Positions 15,857-24,805 of a DNA stretch of 64,000 nt are shown piece after piece. The notes beneath the pieces were generated by a model. That model had not been told where the DNA came from and did not search any database. It was given only the letters and a program-made list of their open reading frames with translations. This DNA comes from Microbacterium sp. HD4P20 (GTDB taxonomy: Bacteria; Actinomycetota; Actinomycetes; Actinomycetales; Microbacteriaceae). A program made the translations under genes and the position numbers. The stretch's first letter is position 1. Every line of letters starts with the position of its first letter. Location: positions 310,001 through 374,000 of the forward strand of contig NZ_JAHZQZ020000022.1 of assembly GCF_019449275.2 (NCBI RefSeq), given 5' to 3'.

Positions 15857-17128
15857 GTGAACGCACGCGCCTTCCGCAGAAGCGCTGTGGCAATCGCCGC
15901 ATTCTCGGCCTCGGCCGTCGTCCTCGCCGGCTGCGCCGGCAACGCCGGCAACGACGACGCCGGCGAAGACGGCCAGATCACGCTGACCCTGGCAACGTTC
16001 AATGACTTCGGATACGACGATGAGCTCCTTCAGGAGTACATGGACGAGAACCCGGACATCAAGATCGTTCACAACCGCGCCGCGATCACCGACGACGCCC
16101 GCGCCAACTTCTTCTCGAAGCTGGGCAAAGAGGGCCTCGCCGACATCGAGGCCGTCGAGGTGGACTGGTTCGCCGAGGCCATGCAGTACTCCGACCTGCT
16201 CGCCGAGGTGCCCGACAGCGCCAAGGGCCGCTGGGTCGACTGGAAGGAGGAAGCCGCCACCGACGGCGACGGACGTCTCGTGGGCTTCGGCACCGACATC
16301 GGTCCGCAGGCGGTGTGCTACCGCGCCGACCTGTTCGCCGCCGCCGGCCTTCCCGCGACGCCGGACGAGGTCGCCGCGGCGATCGACGGCGACTGGAACA
16401 CGTTCTTCGACCTCGCCGACCAGTACAAGGCCGCCACGGGCAAGCCGATGCTCGACGCCGCGAACTCCGCGTTCCAGGGCGTCGTCAACCAGATCGAGTT
16501 CCCGTACGACGAGCCCGACGGCACCGTCGTCGCAGCGACCAACCCCGAGGTCGAGGCGGCATACAACCTCATCGTCGAGCGAGGCATCCCGAACTCGGCC
16601 TACTCGGGCCAGTGGTCGGACGACTGGAACGCCTCCATGGCCAACGGTGAGTTCGCCGCGATGCTGTGCCCGCCGTGGATGCTCGGCATCATCTCGGGCA
16701 ACGCGCCCGACGTCACCGGCTGGGAGATCGCCAATGCGTTCCCGAACGGTGGCGGCAACTGGGGCGGGTCGTACCTGACCGTTCCGGCCAACGGCAAGAA
16801 CGTCGACGAGGCTCTCAAGCTCGCGGACTGGCTCACCGCTCCGGAGCAGCAGGAGAAGACCTTCGTCAACGTCGGCGCCTACCCGAGCGCGGTCGACGCG
16901 CAGAGTGCCCCGTCGATCACGGACTCGACGAACGAGTTCTTCGCTGACGCGCCCACCGGCACGATCTTCGCGGATCGATCCGATGCCATCACGGTGACGC
17001 CGTACAAGAGCGCGGACTACTTCAAGTACAACACCGCGCTGCAGGATGCCATCACCCGTGTGTTCGACGGAGTCGAGGACCCGCAGACGTCGTGGGACAC
17101 CTACGTCGCCGAGATCGAGGCGTTCTGA
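15857..17128 (+). CDS. cebE: Cello-oligosaccharide ABC transporter substrate-binding lipoprotein CebE-like
   Basis: This 423-residue protein starts at GTG 15857, six bases after AAAGGA; the in-frame GTG at 15851 abuts that site and is rejected. A lipoprotein signal peptide ends in the lipobox VLAGC (Cys about 23). The rest is a family 1 extracellular solute-binding protein, with TLATFNDFGYDDELLQEYMD at the start of the mature part. It should be anchored on the outer face of the membrane and deliver beta-glucosides to the permeases encoded next. Naming as CebE rests on the operator type, the downstream GH1 enzyme and the CebR-like regulator; the binding pocket itself was not compared. Confidence 0.88.
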   Translation: MNARAFRRSAVAIAAFSASAVVLAGCAGNAGNDDAGEDGQITLTLATFNDFGYDDELLQEYMDENPDIKIVHNRAAITDDARANFFSKLGKEGLADIEAVEVDWFAEAMQYSDLLAEVPDSAKGRWVDWKEEAATDGDGRLVGFGTDIGPQAVCYRADLFAAAGLPATPDEVAAAIDGDWNTFFDLADQYKAATGKPMLDAANSAFQGVVNQIEFPYDEPDGTVVAATNPEVEAAYNLIVERGIPNSAYSGQWSDDWNASMANGEFAAMLCPPWMLGIISGNAPDVTGWEIANAFPNGGGNWGGSYLTVPANGKNVDEALKLADWLTAPEQQEKTFVNVGAYPSAVDAQSAPSITDSTNEFFADAPTGTIFADRSDAITVTPYKSADYFKYNTALQDAITRVFDGVEDPQTSWDTYVAEIEAF

Positions 17129-17259
17129 CCGGCTGACATTGACGATCGCGACCTCTCGCCGGGTTGCGATCCCACACAGGAGCGGAGTGCGCGCGGAACC
17201 CCCCGGCTGCGCGCACTCCGCCTCCCCGCCCCCCCTCGACACCCGAATCGGAGCCACCG

Positions 17260-18288
17260 GTGACATCGACCGCCACCCGCCCGACGGCATCCGGACCGGT
17301 AGACCGGCCCGCCACCGATCGCCAGCCACGCGTGCTGTCCTTCTCCCACCGCCTGAGTCGCTGGGATCTGAAGGTCTCGCCCTACCTCTACATCTCGCCG
17401 TTCTTCATCCTGTTCGCGATCGTCGGACTCTTCCCGATCGTGTACACGGCAGTCATCTCGTTCCAGGAGTGGGACCTCGTCCGCAACTCGGGAACCTTCG
17501 TCGGCCTCGACCAGTACATCTGGATCCTGTCGCAGGCGGACTTCTGGGTCGCCCTTCGCAACACCTTCAGCATCTTCCTGCTCTCCTCGGTGCCGCAGCT
17601 GATCCTCGCGATGTTCATCGCCGCGATGCTCGACCGCAACATCCGCGCCAAGACGTTCTGGCGGATGAGCGTGCTGCTGCCGTATGTGATGGCACCGGTC
17701 GCCGTCGCCCTGATCTTCAGCAACATGTTCGGCGACAACCACGGTCTGGTGAACAACATCCTCACCGACCTCGGGCTGAGCCCCATCCAGTGGCACAAGG
17801 ACCCGTTCTGGAGCCACGTCGCCATCGCGACGATGGTCAACTTCCGCTGGACCGGATACAACGCACTCATCCTGCTGGCCGCCATGCAGGCCGTGCCCCG
17901 CGAGTACTACGAGGCCGCGACCGTCGACGGCGCGAATGCCTTCCGTCAGTTCTGGAGCATCACGCTCCCCTCGCTGCGGCCGACCCTGATCTTCGTCATC
18001 ATCACCTCGACGATCGGCGGGCTTCAGATCTTCGACGAGCCCAGGATGTTCGACACGTTCGGGCGCGGTGGTGCAGCGAACCAATGGCTGACGATCACCC
18101 TGTACCTCTACAACATCGGCTGGGGCGAGTTCAACTTCGGGCGCGCCGCCGCGCTGGCCTGGATTCTGTTCGTCATCATCCTCGCGATCGGCCTGATCAA
18201 CCTCGTCATCACCCGCAGCCTCGTGCGAGACGAGGGCGGCCGTGGCGTCCTCAGACCTCGTCGCCGCCGGAAGGGAGCCCCGCAGTGA
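17260..18288 (+). CDS. cebF: Cello-oligosaccharide ABC transporter permease CebF-like
   Basis: This 342-residue membrane protein starts at GTG 17260 (VTSTATRPTAS) after a GGAG site. It has about six transmembrane helices beginning with SPYLYISPFFILFAIVGLFP. The EAA loop that contacts the ATPase reads EYYEAATVDGANAFRQFWSI, as in MalF-type permeases. It forms the sugar channel with CebG. It overlaps cebG by four bases. A 131-base gap separates it from cebE. No ATPase gene is in the operon, so a shared MsiK-type ATPase elsewhere is expected. Confidence 0.9.
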   Translation: MTSTATRPTASGPVDRPATDRQPRVLSFSHRLSRWDLKVSPYLYISPFFILFAIVGLFPIVYTAVISFQEWDLVRNSGTFVGLDQYIWILSQADFWVALRNTFSIFLLSSVPQLILAMFIAAMLDRNIRAKTFWRMSVLLPYVMAPVAVALIFSNMFGDNHGLVNNILTDLGLSPIQWHKDPFWSHVAIATMVNFRWTGYNALILLAAMQAVPREYYEAATVDGANAFRQFWSITLPSLRPTLIFVIITSTIGGLQIFDEPRMFDTFGRGGAANQWLTITLYLYNIGWGEFNFGRAAALAWILFVIILAIGLINLVITRSLVRDEGGRGVLRPRRRRKGAPQ

Positions 18289-19196
18289 GCGCCATAAGCA
18301 CGCCGCCCCTCGCCGTCGCCGAGGAGAACATCCCGAACGCCGGTCGCCGCAGGCGGGGCACCGTCAAGATCCGGGGCCTCCGCGCCGGGGTCTGGGTGTA
18401 CGTCGGACTCGGCGTGGTCGTGGCCTCCGCGATCTTCCCCTTCTACTGGTCGTTCCTCATCGGATCCGGGGATGCCTCGACCATCAACGACTCGGATATG
18501 TCGTGGCTTCCCGGCGGCAACTTCATCGACAACGCGCTGTCGGTCATGAGCGACCCCGCCGTGAACTTCTGGCTCGCGCTGTGGAACTCACTGTTCAGCT
18601 CGACCGTGATCGCGGCATCCGTCGTGCTCTTCTCCACGCTGGCGGGCTGGGCGTTCGCCAAGCTCCGCTTCCCCGGCGGGAAGTGGCTGCTGGCCTTCGT
18701 GGTGGCGACCATGGCGGTGCCGATGCAGCTCGGCGTCGTGCCCCTGTACATCCTGTTCTCCGACCTCGGCTGGACGGGCCAGATCGGCGCCATCATCATC
18801 CCCGCGCTCACCAGCGCGTTCGGCGTGTTCTGGATGACGCAGTACCTGCAGCAGACGGTGCCCGACGAGCTGATCGAGGCGGCGCGGGTCGACGGCGCCT
18901 CCATGATCCGGACGTTCTGGACGGTGGGCGTGACCGCCGCCCGTCCAGCGGCCGCCATGCTGTTCCTCTTCACCTTCGTGGGGGCGTGGAATCAGTTCTT
19001 CTGGCCGTTCATCGTGCTCGACCGGCAGAGTCCCACCCTGCCGGTGGCCCTCTCGCTCCTGCAGTCGAACTACTTCGTCGACTACTCGATCGTGCTCGCG
19101 GGAGTGCTGCTGGCGACGATCCCGTTGATCCTGCTGTTCGCCTTCGCGGGCCGGCAGCTGGTCAGTGGCATCATGGCCGGCGCGGTCAAGGGCTGA
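18285..19196 (+). CDS. cebG: Cello-oligosaccharide ABC transporter permease CebG-like
   Basis: This 303-residue MalG-type permease starts at GTG 18285 with AAGGGAG eight bases before, inside the GTGA overlap with cebF. Six hydrophobic helices are visible. The EAA loop reads ELIEAARVDGASMIRTFWTV, and the family-typical FTFVGAWNQFFWPFIVL follows. It pairs with CebF in the membrane. Forty bases separate it from the beta-glucosidase start. Confidence 0.9.
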   Translation: MSAISTPPLAVAEENIPNAGRRRRGTVKIRGLRAGVWVYVGLGVVVASAIFPFYWSFLIGSGDASTINDSDMSWLPGGNFIDNALSVMSDPAVNFWLALWNSLFSSTVIAASVVLFSTLAGWAFAKLRFPGGKWLLAFVVATMAVPMQLGVVPLYILFSDLGWTGQIGAIIIPALTSAFGVFWMTQYLQQTVPDELIEAARVDGASMIRTFWTVGVTAARPAAAMLFLFTFVGAWNQFFWPFIVLDRQSPTLPVALSLLQSNYFVDYSIVLAGVLLATIPLILLFAFAGRQLVSGIMAGAVKG

Positions 19197-19236
19197 TAGA
19201 CAGATGACCATCGCATCCCGAGAGGACTCTGCCCTC

Positions 19237-20700
19237 ATGACGACTGCGCCTTCGCGCCCGTTCCCCTCGAACTTCCTGTTCGGGGCCGCCACCGCCGCCT
19301 TCCAGATCGAAGGCGCTGCGCGCGAAGACGGCCGCCGCGACTCGATCTGGGACGCGTTCTGCCGCGTGCCGGGTGCCGTCATCAACGCCGACAACGGCGA
19401 TGTGGCGTGCGACCACTACCACCGTTATCGCGATGATGTGGCCCTCATGAAAGACATGGGCCTGCAGACGTATCGCTTCTCGACGTCGTGGTCGCGGGTT
19501 CGACCCGACGGCGGCGCCCTCAATGCGCAGGGGGTCGACTTCTACAAGCGCCTGGTCGACGAGCTGCTCGGCGCCGGCATCCTGCCGTGGTTGACGCTCT
19601 ACCACTGGGATCTGCCGCAGGCGCTACAGGAGCAGGGCGGCTGGACGAACCGCGACACCGCCGAGAAGTTCACCGAGTACGCGCTCGATCTGCACGATGC
19701 CCTCGGCGACCGGGTGAACGTGTGGACGACGCTCAACGAGCCGTGGTGCTCGTCGTTCCTCAGCTACACGGCCGGGCTCCACGCGCCGGGCCACTACAGC
19801 GTCGAAGAGGGCGTGCTCGCGGCGCACCACCTGCTGCTCGCGCACGGTCAGACGGTGCGCGAGCTGCGTGCACGCGACGAGTCGCTCACACTCGGCATCA
19901 CGCTGAACCTCACGGTGGCAGACCCCGCCGATCCGAACGCCCCTGCCGACCTCGACGCCGCGCGCCGCATCGACGGCCAGTTCAACCGCTGGTTCCTCGA
20001 CCCGGTCTTCCGGGGCGAGTACCCCGCCGACATCGTGGCGGACATCCGGAAGGTGGATGCTGCGGCCATGACCGCGTGGGAAGCCGCGGTGCAGCCTGGC
20101 GACCTCGAGGCGATCTCCACTCCGATCGACTCGCTCGGCGTGAACTACTACCACGGTGAGCTCGTCGGGGGAACGCCGCCGCTGAACCCGCCCAAGCCCG
20201 GCGACGCCCCGACCGACCGGCCGGGCGCATCGCCGTACCCCTCGCACGAGGGCATCTTCTGGCACGAACGAGGCCTGCCGCGCACGCCGATGAACTGGGA
20301 GGTGCAGCCGGAGGGCCTCACCCGCCTGCTGACCCGCGTGTGGGACGAGTACGCGCAGCCGGCCGGCACGGTGCTCTACGTCACCGAGAACGGGGCCGCC
20401 TTCGACGACGAGCTCGTCGTCGACGGCGAGCCGCGCGTGCACGACCACGACCGGGTCGACTTCGTGCGTGACCACCTGGGCGCGATCCTGGACGCGGTGG
20501 ATGCCGGTGCCGATGTGCGGGGATACTTCTACTGGTCGCTGCTCGACAACTTCGAGTGGGCGTGGGGGTACGAGAAGCGCTTCGGCATCGTGCGGGTCGA
20601 TTACGACACGCAGGTTCGCACCGTGAAGGACAGCGGACGCGAATACAGTCGCATCATCGGCGCACGAGCGATCGAGCCCTCCGGGCCGGCGAACTCGTAG
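19237..20700 (+). CDS. bglC: GH1 beta-glucosidase BglC-like
   Basis: This 487-residue enzyme starts at ATG 19237 (MTTAPSRPFPSNFLFG), ten bases after GAGAGGA; an in-frame ATG at 19204 would add 11 residues. GH1 motifs are FLFGAATAAFQIEGA, the acid/base Glu in TTLNEPW (about residue 168) and the nucleophile Glu in YVTENGAAF (about 386). WSLLDNFEWAWGYEKRFGIV closes the barrel. It has no signal peptide and so cleaves imported cellobiose to glucose inside the cell. This removes the inducer of CebR, as known for the Streptomyces system. It is co-oriented with cebEFG and cebR. Confidence 0.93.
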   Translation: MTTAPSRPFPSNFLFGAATAAFQIEGAAREDGRRDSIWDAFCRVPGAVINADNGDVACDHYHRYRDDVALMKDMGLQTYRFSTSWSRVRPDGGALNAQGVDFYKRLVDELLGAGILPWLTLYHWDLPQALQEQGGWTNRDTAEKFTEYALDLHDALGDRVNVWTTLNEPWCSSFLSYTAGLHAPGHYSVEEGVLAAHHLLLAHGQTVRELRARDESLTLGITLNLTVADPADPNAPADLDAARRIDGQFNRWFLDPVFRGEYPADIVADIRKVDAAAMTAWEAAVQPGDLEAISTPIDSLGVNYYHGELVGGTPPLNPPKPGDAPTDRPGASPYPSHEGIFWHERGLPRTPMNWEVQPEGLTRLLTRVWDEYAQPAGTVLYVTENGAAFDDELVVDGEPRVHDHDRVDFVRDHLGAILDAVDAGADVRGYFYWSLLDNFEWAWGYEKRFGIVRVDYDTQVRTVKDSGREYSRIIGARAIEPSGPANS

Positions 20701-20719
20701 CGCGAGGAGGAGCACGGGG

Positions 20720-21733
20720 ATGGACACGGACGCACACCGCGGCGCCGTCACGATCGAGGAGGTCGCCGCGGCAGCGGGCGTCTCGCGGTCGACGGTCTCG
20801 CGGGTCGTCAACGGCTCGAGCGCCGTCTCTCCGGAGGCGCTCGAGTCGGTCAAGCGCGCTATCGCCGAGCTCAACTACGTGCCCAATCGCGCCGCCCGTT
20901 CGCTCGCCAGCCGGCAGACCCACGCGATCGCCCTGATCGTTCCCGAAGACACCACGCGGTTCTTCGGTGACCCGTTCTTCGCGGCGATCGTGTCGGGCAT
21001 CAACGCGCGGCTGAGCCGGTCCGACTACGTGCTCAACCTCTTCATCGCCAGCGACGACCCCGGCGACAAGACGACCAGCTATGTGCGCAGCGGAGCGGTC
21101 GACGGGGCGATCGTGGTGTCGCACCACACCAGCGACACGTTCATCGACCGCATCGCCAGCGTCGTGCCCGTCGTCTACGGCGGACGCCCGGTGCGCGAGC
21201 GCGAACGCGACTACTACGTCGACGTCGACAACGTGCGAGGCGCCTACGACGCCACCGTCTACCTGATCGAGAGCGGCCGCCGCCGCATCGGCACCATCAC
21301 CGGCCCGCTCGACATGCCCGCGGGCATCGACCGGCTGCAGGGCTACCGCGATGCGGTCGCGGCGTGGGGGCTGACCGAAGGCGTCGTCGAGGACGGGAAC
21401 TTCACCGCCGACGGCGGCGCTGACGCCATGCGACGCATCCTCGAGTCGGGCGAGCGTCCCGACGCGATCTTCGTCGCGAGCGACCTCATGGCTCGGGGCG
21501 CGATGTCGGTTCTCGCCGCCGCCGGGCTGCGGGTGCCCGACGACATCGCTCTCGTGGGCTTCGACGACTCGCCGGTGGCGACATCCGTCTCACCTCAGCT
21601 GACCACCGTCCGCCAGCCGTCCTACTCGCAGGGCGAACGGATGGCATCGGTCCTGCTCGAACTGCTCGCGGGGCGGCATCCGCGTCACGTCACGATCCTC
21701 GAGACCGAGCTGGTGGTCCGCGAGTCGGTCTGA
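20720..21733 (+). CDS. cebR: LacI family repressor, CebR-like
   Basis: This 337-residue protein starts at ATG 20720 after CGAGGAGGAG. The helix-turn-helix reads TIEEVAAAAGVSRSTVSRVV and is followed by LNYVPNRAARSLAS, the hinge. The sensor domain ends with VGFDDSPVATSVSPQLTTVR, common to the family. Placement 19 bases after bglC and three CebR-type palindromes ahead of cebE argue that it represses this operon and is autoregulated as its last gene. In Streptomyces cebR is transcribed apart from the operon, so the order here differs. Confidence 0.9.
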   Translation: MDTDAHRGAVTIEEVAAAAGVSRSTVSRVVNGSSAVSPEALESVKRAIAELNYVPNRAARSLASRQTHAIALIVPEDTTRFFGDPFFAAIVSGINARLSRSDYVLNLFIASDDPGDKTTSYVRSGAVDGAIVVSHHTSDTFIDRIASVVPVVYGGRPVRERERDYYVDVDNVRGAYDATVYLIESGRRRIGTITGPLDMPAGIDRLQGYRDAVAAWGLTEGVVEDGNFTADGGADAMRRILESGERPDAIFVASDLMARGAMSVLAAAGLRVPDDIALVGFDDSPVATSVSPQLTTVRQPSYSQGERMASVLLELLAGRHPRHVTILETELVVRESV

Positions 21734-21737
21734 CCGC

Positions 21738-21757
21738 ACGGATGCCGCGGCATCCGT
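21738..21757. terminator. Palindrome between cebR and the permease gene
   Basis: ACGGATGCCGCGGCATCCGT is a perfect 20-base palindrome five bases after the cebR stop, followed by TCATTCTTCC. It lies in a convergent junction and can fold into a short hairpin in either transcript. It also contains two head-to-head copies of the over-used GGATGCC word. Confidence 0.6.
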
Positions 21758-21895
21758 CATTCTTCCTCGCGTCGACGAACCGTGTCCCGATTGCCGTCGC
21801 TTAGCGCCGGTCTTGCGCCCGAAATCGGGACATAGCGGTGTGAAAGTGGGACATGGCCGGGCCTGGGCTGCGCGGGAAGGCTGGCGGTGGCAACG

Positions 21896-23227
21896 TCAGC
21901 GAGGACCGTCCTGCGGGTCGCCGCCCAGCGGGCCCACGGCCGGGATCGGCCCGCCGTCGTCGGCCCCGGTCTTGCGCCAGCGGGCCACGGCGTTGCCGAG
22001 GTGGTAGATCAGCAGCGCCGCGGCCGCGCCGATCACGATCGCGCCGAGCTGGAAGTCCCCCCACTGCATCGTGAAGCCGGCGATCGCGATCACGAGGGCG
22101 ACCGCGCCGGTGTACTGGTTGACGGGGCGCGAGAAGTCCACGCGGTTGTCGACCCAGATCTTGATGCCGATGATGCCGATCAGCCCGTACAGCGCCGTGG
22201 TGACGCCGCCGAGGACGCCGGCGGGGATCGAGTTGAAGATCGCGCCGACCTTGGGCGACATCGCGAGGAGGATCGCGACGACGCCGGCGACCCAGTACGC
22301 CGCGGTGGAGTACACGCGGGTGGCGGCCATCACGCCGATGTTCTCGCCGTAGGTGGTGGTGCCCGAGCCGCCGAAGAAGCCGGCCAGCGTCGTGGCCGCA
22401 CCGTCGGCGATGAGCGCCCGCCCGGTGTGCTGGTTGACCGAGGCATCCGTCATCGTCGCGACACCCCGCACGTGGCCGACGTTCTCGGCGATGAGCACCA
22501 GCACGACCGGCAGGAACATCGCGATGACGCCCCACGTGCCGGGCGAGGCGAAGTCGGCGATGTGGAACTCGGGCAATCCCACCCACGCCGCCTCGTCCAC
22601 GGCGGTGAAGTCGACTTGGCCGAAGAGCAGCGCCGCCGCGTATCCGACGATCACGCCGAGGAAGATCGAGATGCGGCCGAGGAAGCCGCGGAACAGCACG
22701 CTGAAGAGGATCACCGCGACCAGTGTGATGGTCGCCGTGCCCGGCTGCTGCTGGAAGTTGCTCCAGGCGACGGGCGCCAGATTGAAGCCGATGAGCGCGA
22801 CGATCGCCCCGGCGACCACGGGCGGCATGAGTCTGTCGATCCAGCCCAGGCCGGCGAATTGCACGATGAACCCGACGGCGGCCAGCAGGATGCCGACAGC
22901 GACGATGCCGGCCAGTGCCGAGCCCATGCCCTGCGACGCGGTCGCCGCCGTCACGGGCGCGATGAACGCGAACGACGAACCGAGGTAGCTGGGCAGCTTG
23001 TTGCGCGTGATGATCAGGAACAGCAGCGTGCCGATGCCGGAGAACAGCAGCGTCGTGGGCACGGGGAAGCCGGTGATCACGGGCACGAGGAACGTCGCGC
23101 CGAACATCGCGACGACGTGCTGCGCGCCGATCGCGACCGTGGCGGGCCAGTTCAGGCGCTCACCCGGTGCCACCACCTCGCCCGGCTCGACGGTCCGGCC
23201 GTTGCCGTGAAGGGTCCACAGTGGCAT
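21896..23227 (-). CDS. NCS2 family uracil/xanthine permease (UraA-like)
   Basis: This 443-residue integral membrane protein has about 12-14 hydrophobic segments. QHVVAMFGATFLVPVITGFP near residue 38 is the signature of uracil permeases in the NCS2 family, and SGTTTYGENIGVMAATRVYS is the conserved substrate-binding stretch. It imports uracil, or possibly xanthine, with protons. It converges with cebR and is followed upstream by a gap containing a short repeat. No pyr genes or PyrR leader are visible around it. Confidence 0.93.
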   Translation of the reverse strand: MPLWTLHGNGRTVEPGEVVAPGERLNWPATVAIGAQHVVAMFGATFLVPVITGFPVPTTLLFSGIGTLLFLIITRNKLPSYLGSSFAFIAPVTAATASQGMGSALAGIVAVGILLAAVGFIVQFAGLGWIDRLMPPVVAGAIVALIGFNLAPVAWSNFQQQPGTATITLVAVILFSVLFRGFLGRISIFLGVIVGYAAALLFGQVDFTAVDEAAWVGLPEFHIADFASPGTWGVIAMFLPVVLVLIAENVGHVRGVATMTDASVNQHTGRALIADGAATTLAGFFGGSGTTTYGENIGVMAATRVYSTAAYWVAGVVAILLAMSPKVGAIFNSIPAGVLGGVTTALYGLIGIIGIKIWVDNRVDFSRPVNQYTGAVALVIAIAGFTMQWGDFQLGAIVIGAAAALLIYHLGNAVARWRKTGADDGGPIPAVGPLGGDPQDGPR

Positions 23228-23295
23228 GCGCGCTCCTTGCGCTCGGGTGACGGTGCGAAATCACGATAGCGGTCCGCAGCCGGGGGCCTCGTCGC

Positions 23296-23318
23296 CTCGG
23301 GCAAGCGCCATCCGAGAG
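23296..23318. repeat. 23-base repeat, copy 1
   Basis: CTCGGGCAAGCGCCATCCG plus AGAG recurs with one mismatch at 23909-23931. CTCGG and CCGAG can pair. This copy lies about 70 bases upstream of the permease start, in the gap 23228-23369 where no gene is seen. Confidence 0.55.
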
Positions 23319-23369
23319 CCTGGGGAGCCCGCGTGTCCCTGCCTTCGGAACGGTCGCGGTCGGAAGACG

Positions 23370-23759
23370 CTAGCCTCCTACGCTGGAGACCATCACATTC
23401 GAGGCGACCTGCCACACGATGAGCGCGACCACCAATCCGGCGAGCGGAATCCACCACGACCACCGACGCTGGGTCATCCGGACAACCGCCCACACCAGTG
23501 CTGCGAGGTACACCATCGGCGGCAAGAACCACCCCGCGTACAAGGCGGCGCCGAACAGCTCCAGATTGCAGTCATCGGTGCCGCAGGTATCGGAGAGCAT
23601 GACGTTGAACGGTGCGAAGAACGCCAAGGTCCCGACGATGGCAGCCCCCGCCAGCATCAGAACCACCGAGACGATGATGTCGGCGACCCGTGACGCCCCT
23701 GTGATCGCGGGGCGCCGGGGCTCTGAGGCGCTCACAGACATCGTGGCATCGTCGGTCAT
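23370..23759 (-). CDS. Small three-helix membrane protein of unknown function
   Basis: This 129-residue protein starts at ATG 23759 (MTDDATMSVSAS), five bases after AAGGAGAG. After a polar N-terminus it has three hydrophobic segments: about residues 22-45, 62-85 and 95-115. A CGTDDC motif lies in the loop after the first helix, so a disulfide outside the membrane is possible. I do not recognise a named family with confidence. It stands alone, flanked by the two copies of a 23-base repeat. Confidence 0.75.
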   Translation of the reverse strand: MTDDATMSVSASEPRRPAITGASRVADIIVSVVLMLAGAAIVGTLAFFAPFNVMLSDTCGTDDCNLELFGAALYAGWFLPPMVYLAALVWAVVRMTQRRWSWWIPLAGLVVALIVWQVASNVMVSSVGG

Positions 23760-23908
23760 GACACTCTCCTTCATCCGGCGATCGCCTCGCCGCCCTGTGG
23801 GTGGAGCTCTTGGACATGTGCGGCCGACTGCTCCGATTATGCCGCGGTGAGGTCGGGGGCAACGGCCACCGCCCCGCGACGACACCCTGGGATTCGGGCG
23901 CCGAGTTG

Positions 23909-23931
23909 CTCGGGCAAGCGGCATCCGAGAG
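23909..23931. repeat. 23-base repeat, copy 2
   Basis: CTCGGGCAAGCGGCATCCG plus AGAG, one mismatch from copy 1 and in the same orientation. It lies in the 224-base divergent gap between the small membrane protein and the ABC ATPase, 150 bases upstream of the former and about 50 bases before the latter. Confidence 0.55.
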
Positions 23932-23983
23932 GGTGGGTGCGGGCCAAGGTGCGCCCCGCCAGACCCCGATGCGACGGAGAGAC

Positions 23984-24805
23984 GTGACCGAATCAGCGAA
24001 TCCCGGGCCGTCTGTGCCGCCTGTCGCCGCTCCCGGCACGGCCGGCCCGGGCACAGCGGCGCTCGAGCTGCGCGGCCTTCACAAGCGCTTCGGCGAGAAG
24101 GTCGCCGTGGCCGACCTCAGCCTGCGCGTGCCGACCGGGTCGTTCTTCGGTCTGGTCGGACCCAACGGCGCCGGCAAGACCACGACCCTGTCGATGGCCA
24201 CGGGACTGCTGGCACCGGATGCCGGACAAGCCCTCGTGCACGGCGTCGACGTGTGGCGCGACCCGGTCACGGCCAAGGCCATGCTCGGCAACCTCGCTGA
24301 CGGCGTGAAGCTCTTCGACCGGCTCACCGGCGAGCAGCTGGTGACCTACAACGGGCTGCTCTTCGGGTTGAGCCACGACGAGATCGCGCAGCGCACCGCC
24401 GATCTGCTCGCCCTGATGGACATGACGGATGCCGCGGGCACCATGGTCGTCGACTATTCGGCCGGAATGACCAAGAAGATCGCGCTCGCGTGCGCGCTCG
24501 TGCACGCCCCGCGACTGCTGGTGCTGGACGAGCCGTTCGAATCGGTGGATCCGGTGTCTGCGGCGAACATCCAGGACATCCTCACCGGGTACGTCGCCGG
24601 CGGCGGAACGGTGATCGTCTCGAGCCACTCGATGGACCTCGTCCAGCGCATGTGCGATCACGTCGCGATCGTGGCTGCCGGGCGACTGCTGGTGGCCGGG
24701 ACGGTGGACGACGTGCGGGGCGGCGAGTCGCTGCAGGACCGCTTCGTCGAGCTCGTCGGGGGCCGTCGCCACACGGAGGGGCCGGAATGGTTGCGACGCT
24801 CCTGA
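23984..24805 (+). CDS. ABC exporter ATP-binding protein
   Basis: This 273-residue protein starts at GTG 23984 after CGGAGAG. Walker A is VGPNGAGKTTTLS (about residues 57-69), the signature is degenerate (YSAGMTKKIALA), and Walker B is RLLVLDEPFESVDP. The H-loop is in VIVSSHSMDLV. It is of the CcmA/NatA exporter type. It overlaps the following permease gene by 19 bases, so both form one two-gene exporter whose substrate is unknown. A Pro/Ala/Gly-rich 25-residue N-terminal leader precedes the domain. Confidence 0.92.
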   Translation: MTESANPGPSVPPVAAPGTAGPGTAALELRGLHKRFGEKVAVADLSLRVPTGSFFGLVGPNGAGKTTTLSMATGLLAPDAGQALVHGVDVWRDPVTAKAMLGNLADGVKLFDRLTGEQLVTYNGLLFGLSHDEIAQRTADLLALMDMTDAAGTMVVDYSAGMTKKIALACALVHAPRLLVLDEPFESVDPVSAANIQDILTGYVAGGGTVIVSSHSMDLVQRMCDHVAIVAAGRLLVAGTVDDVRGGESLQDRFVELVGGRRHTEGPEWLRRS

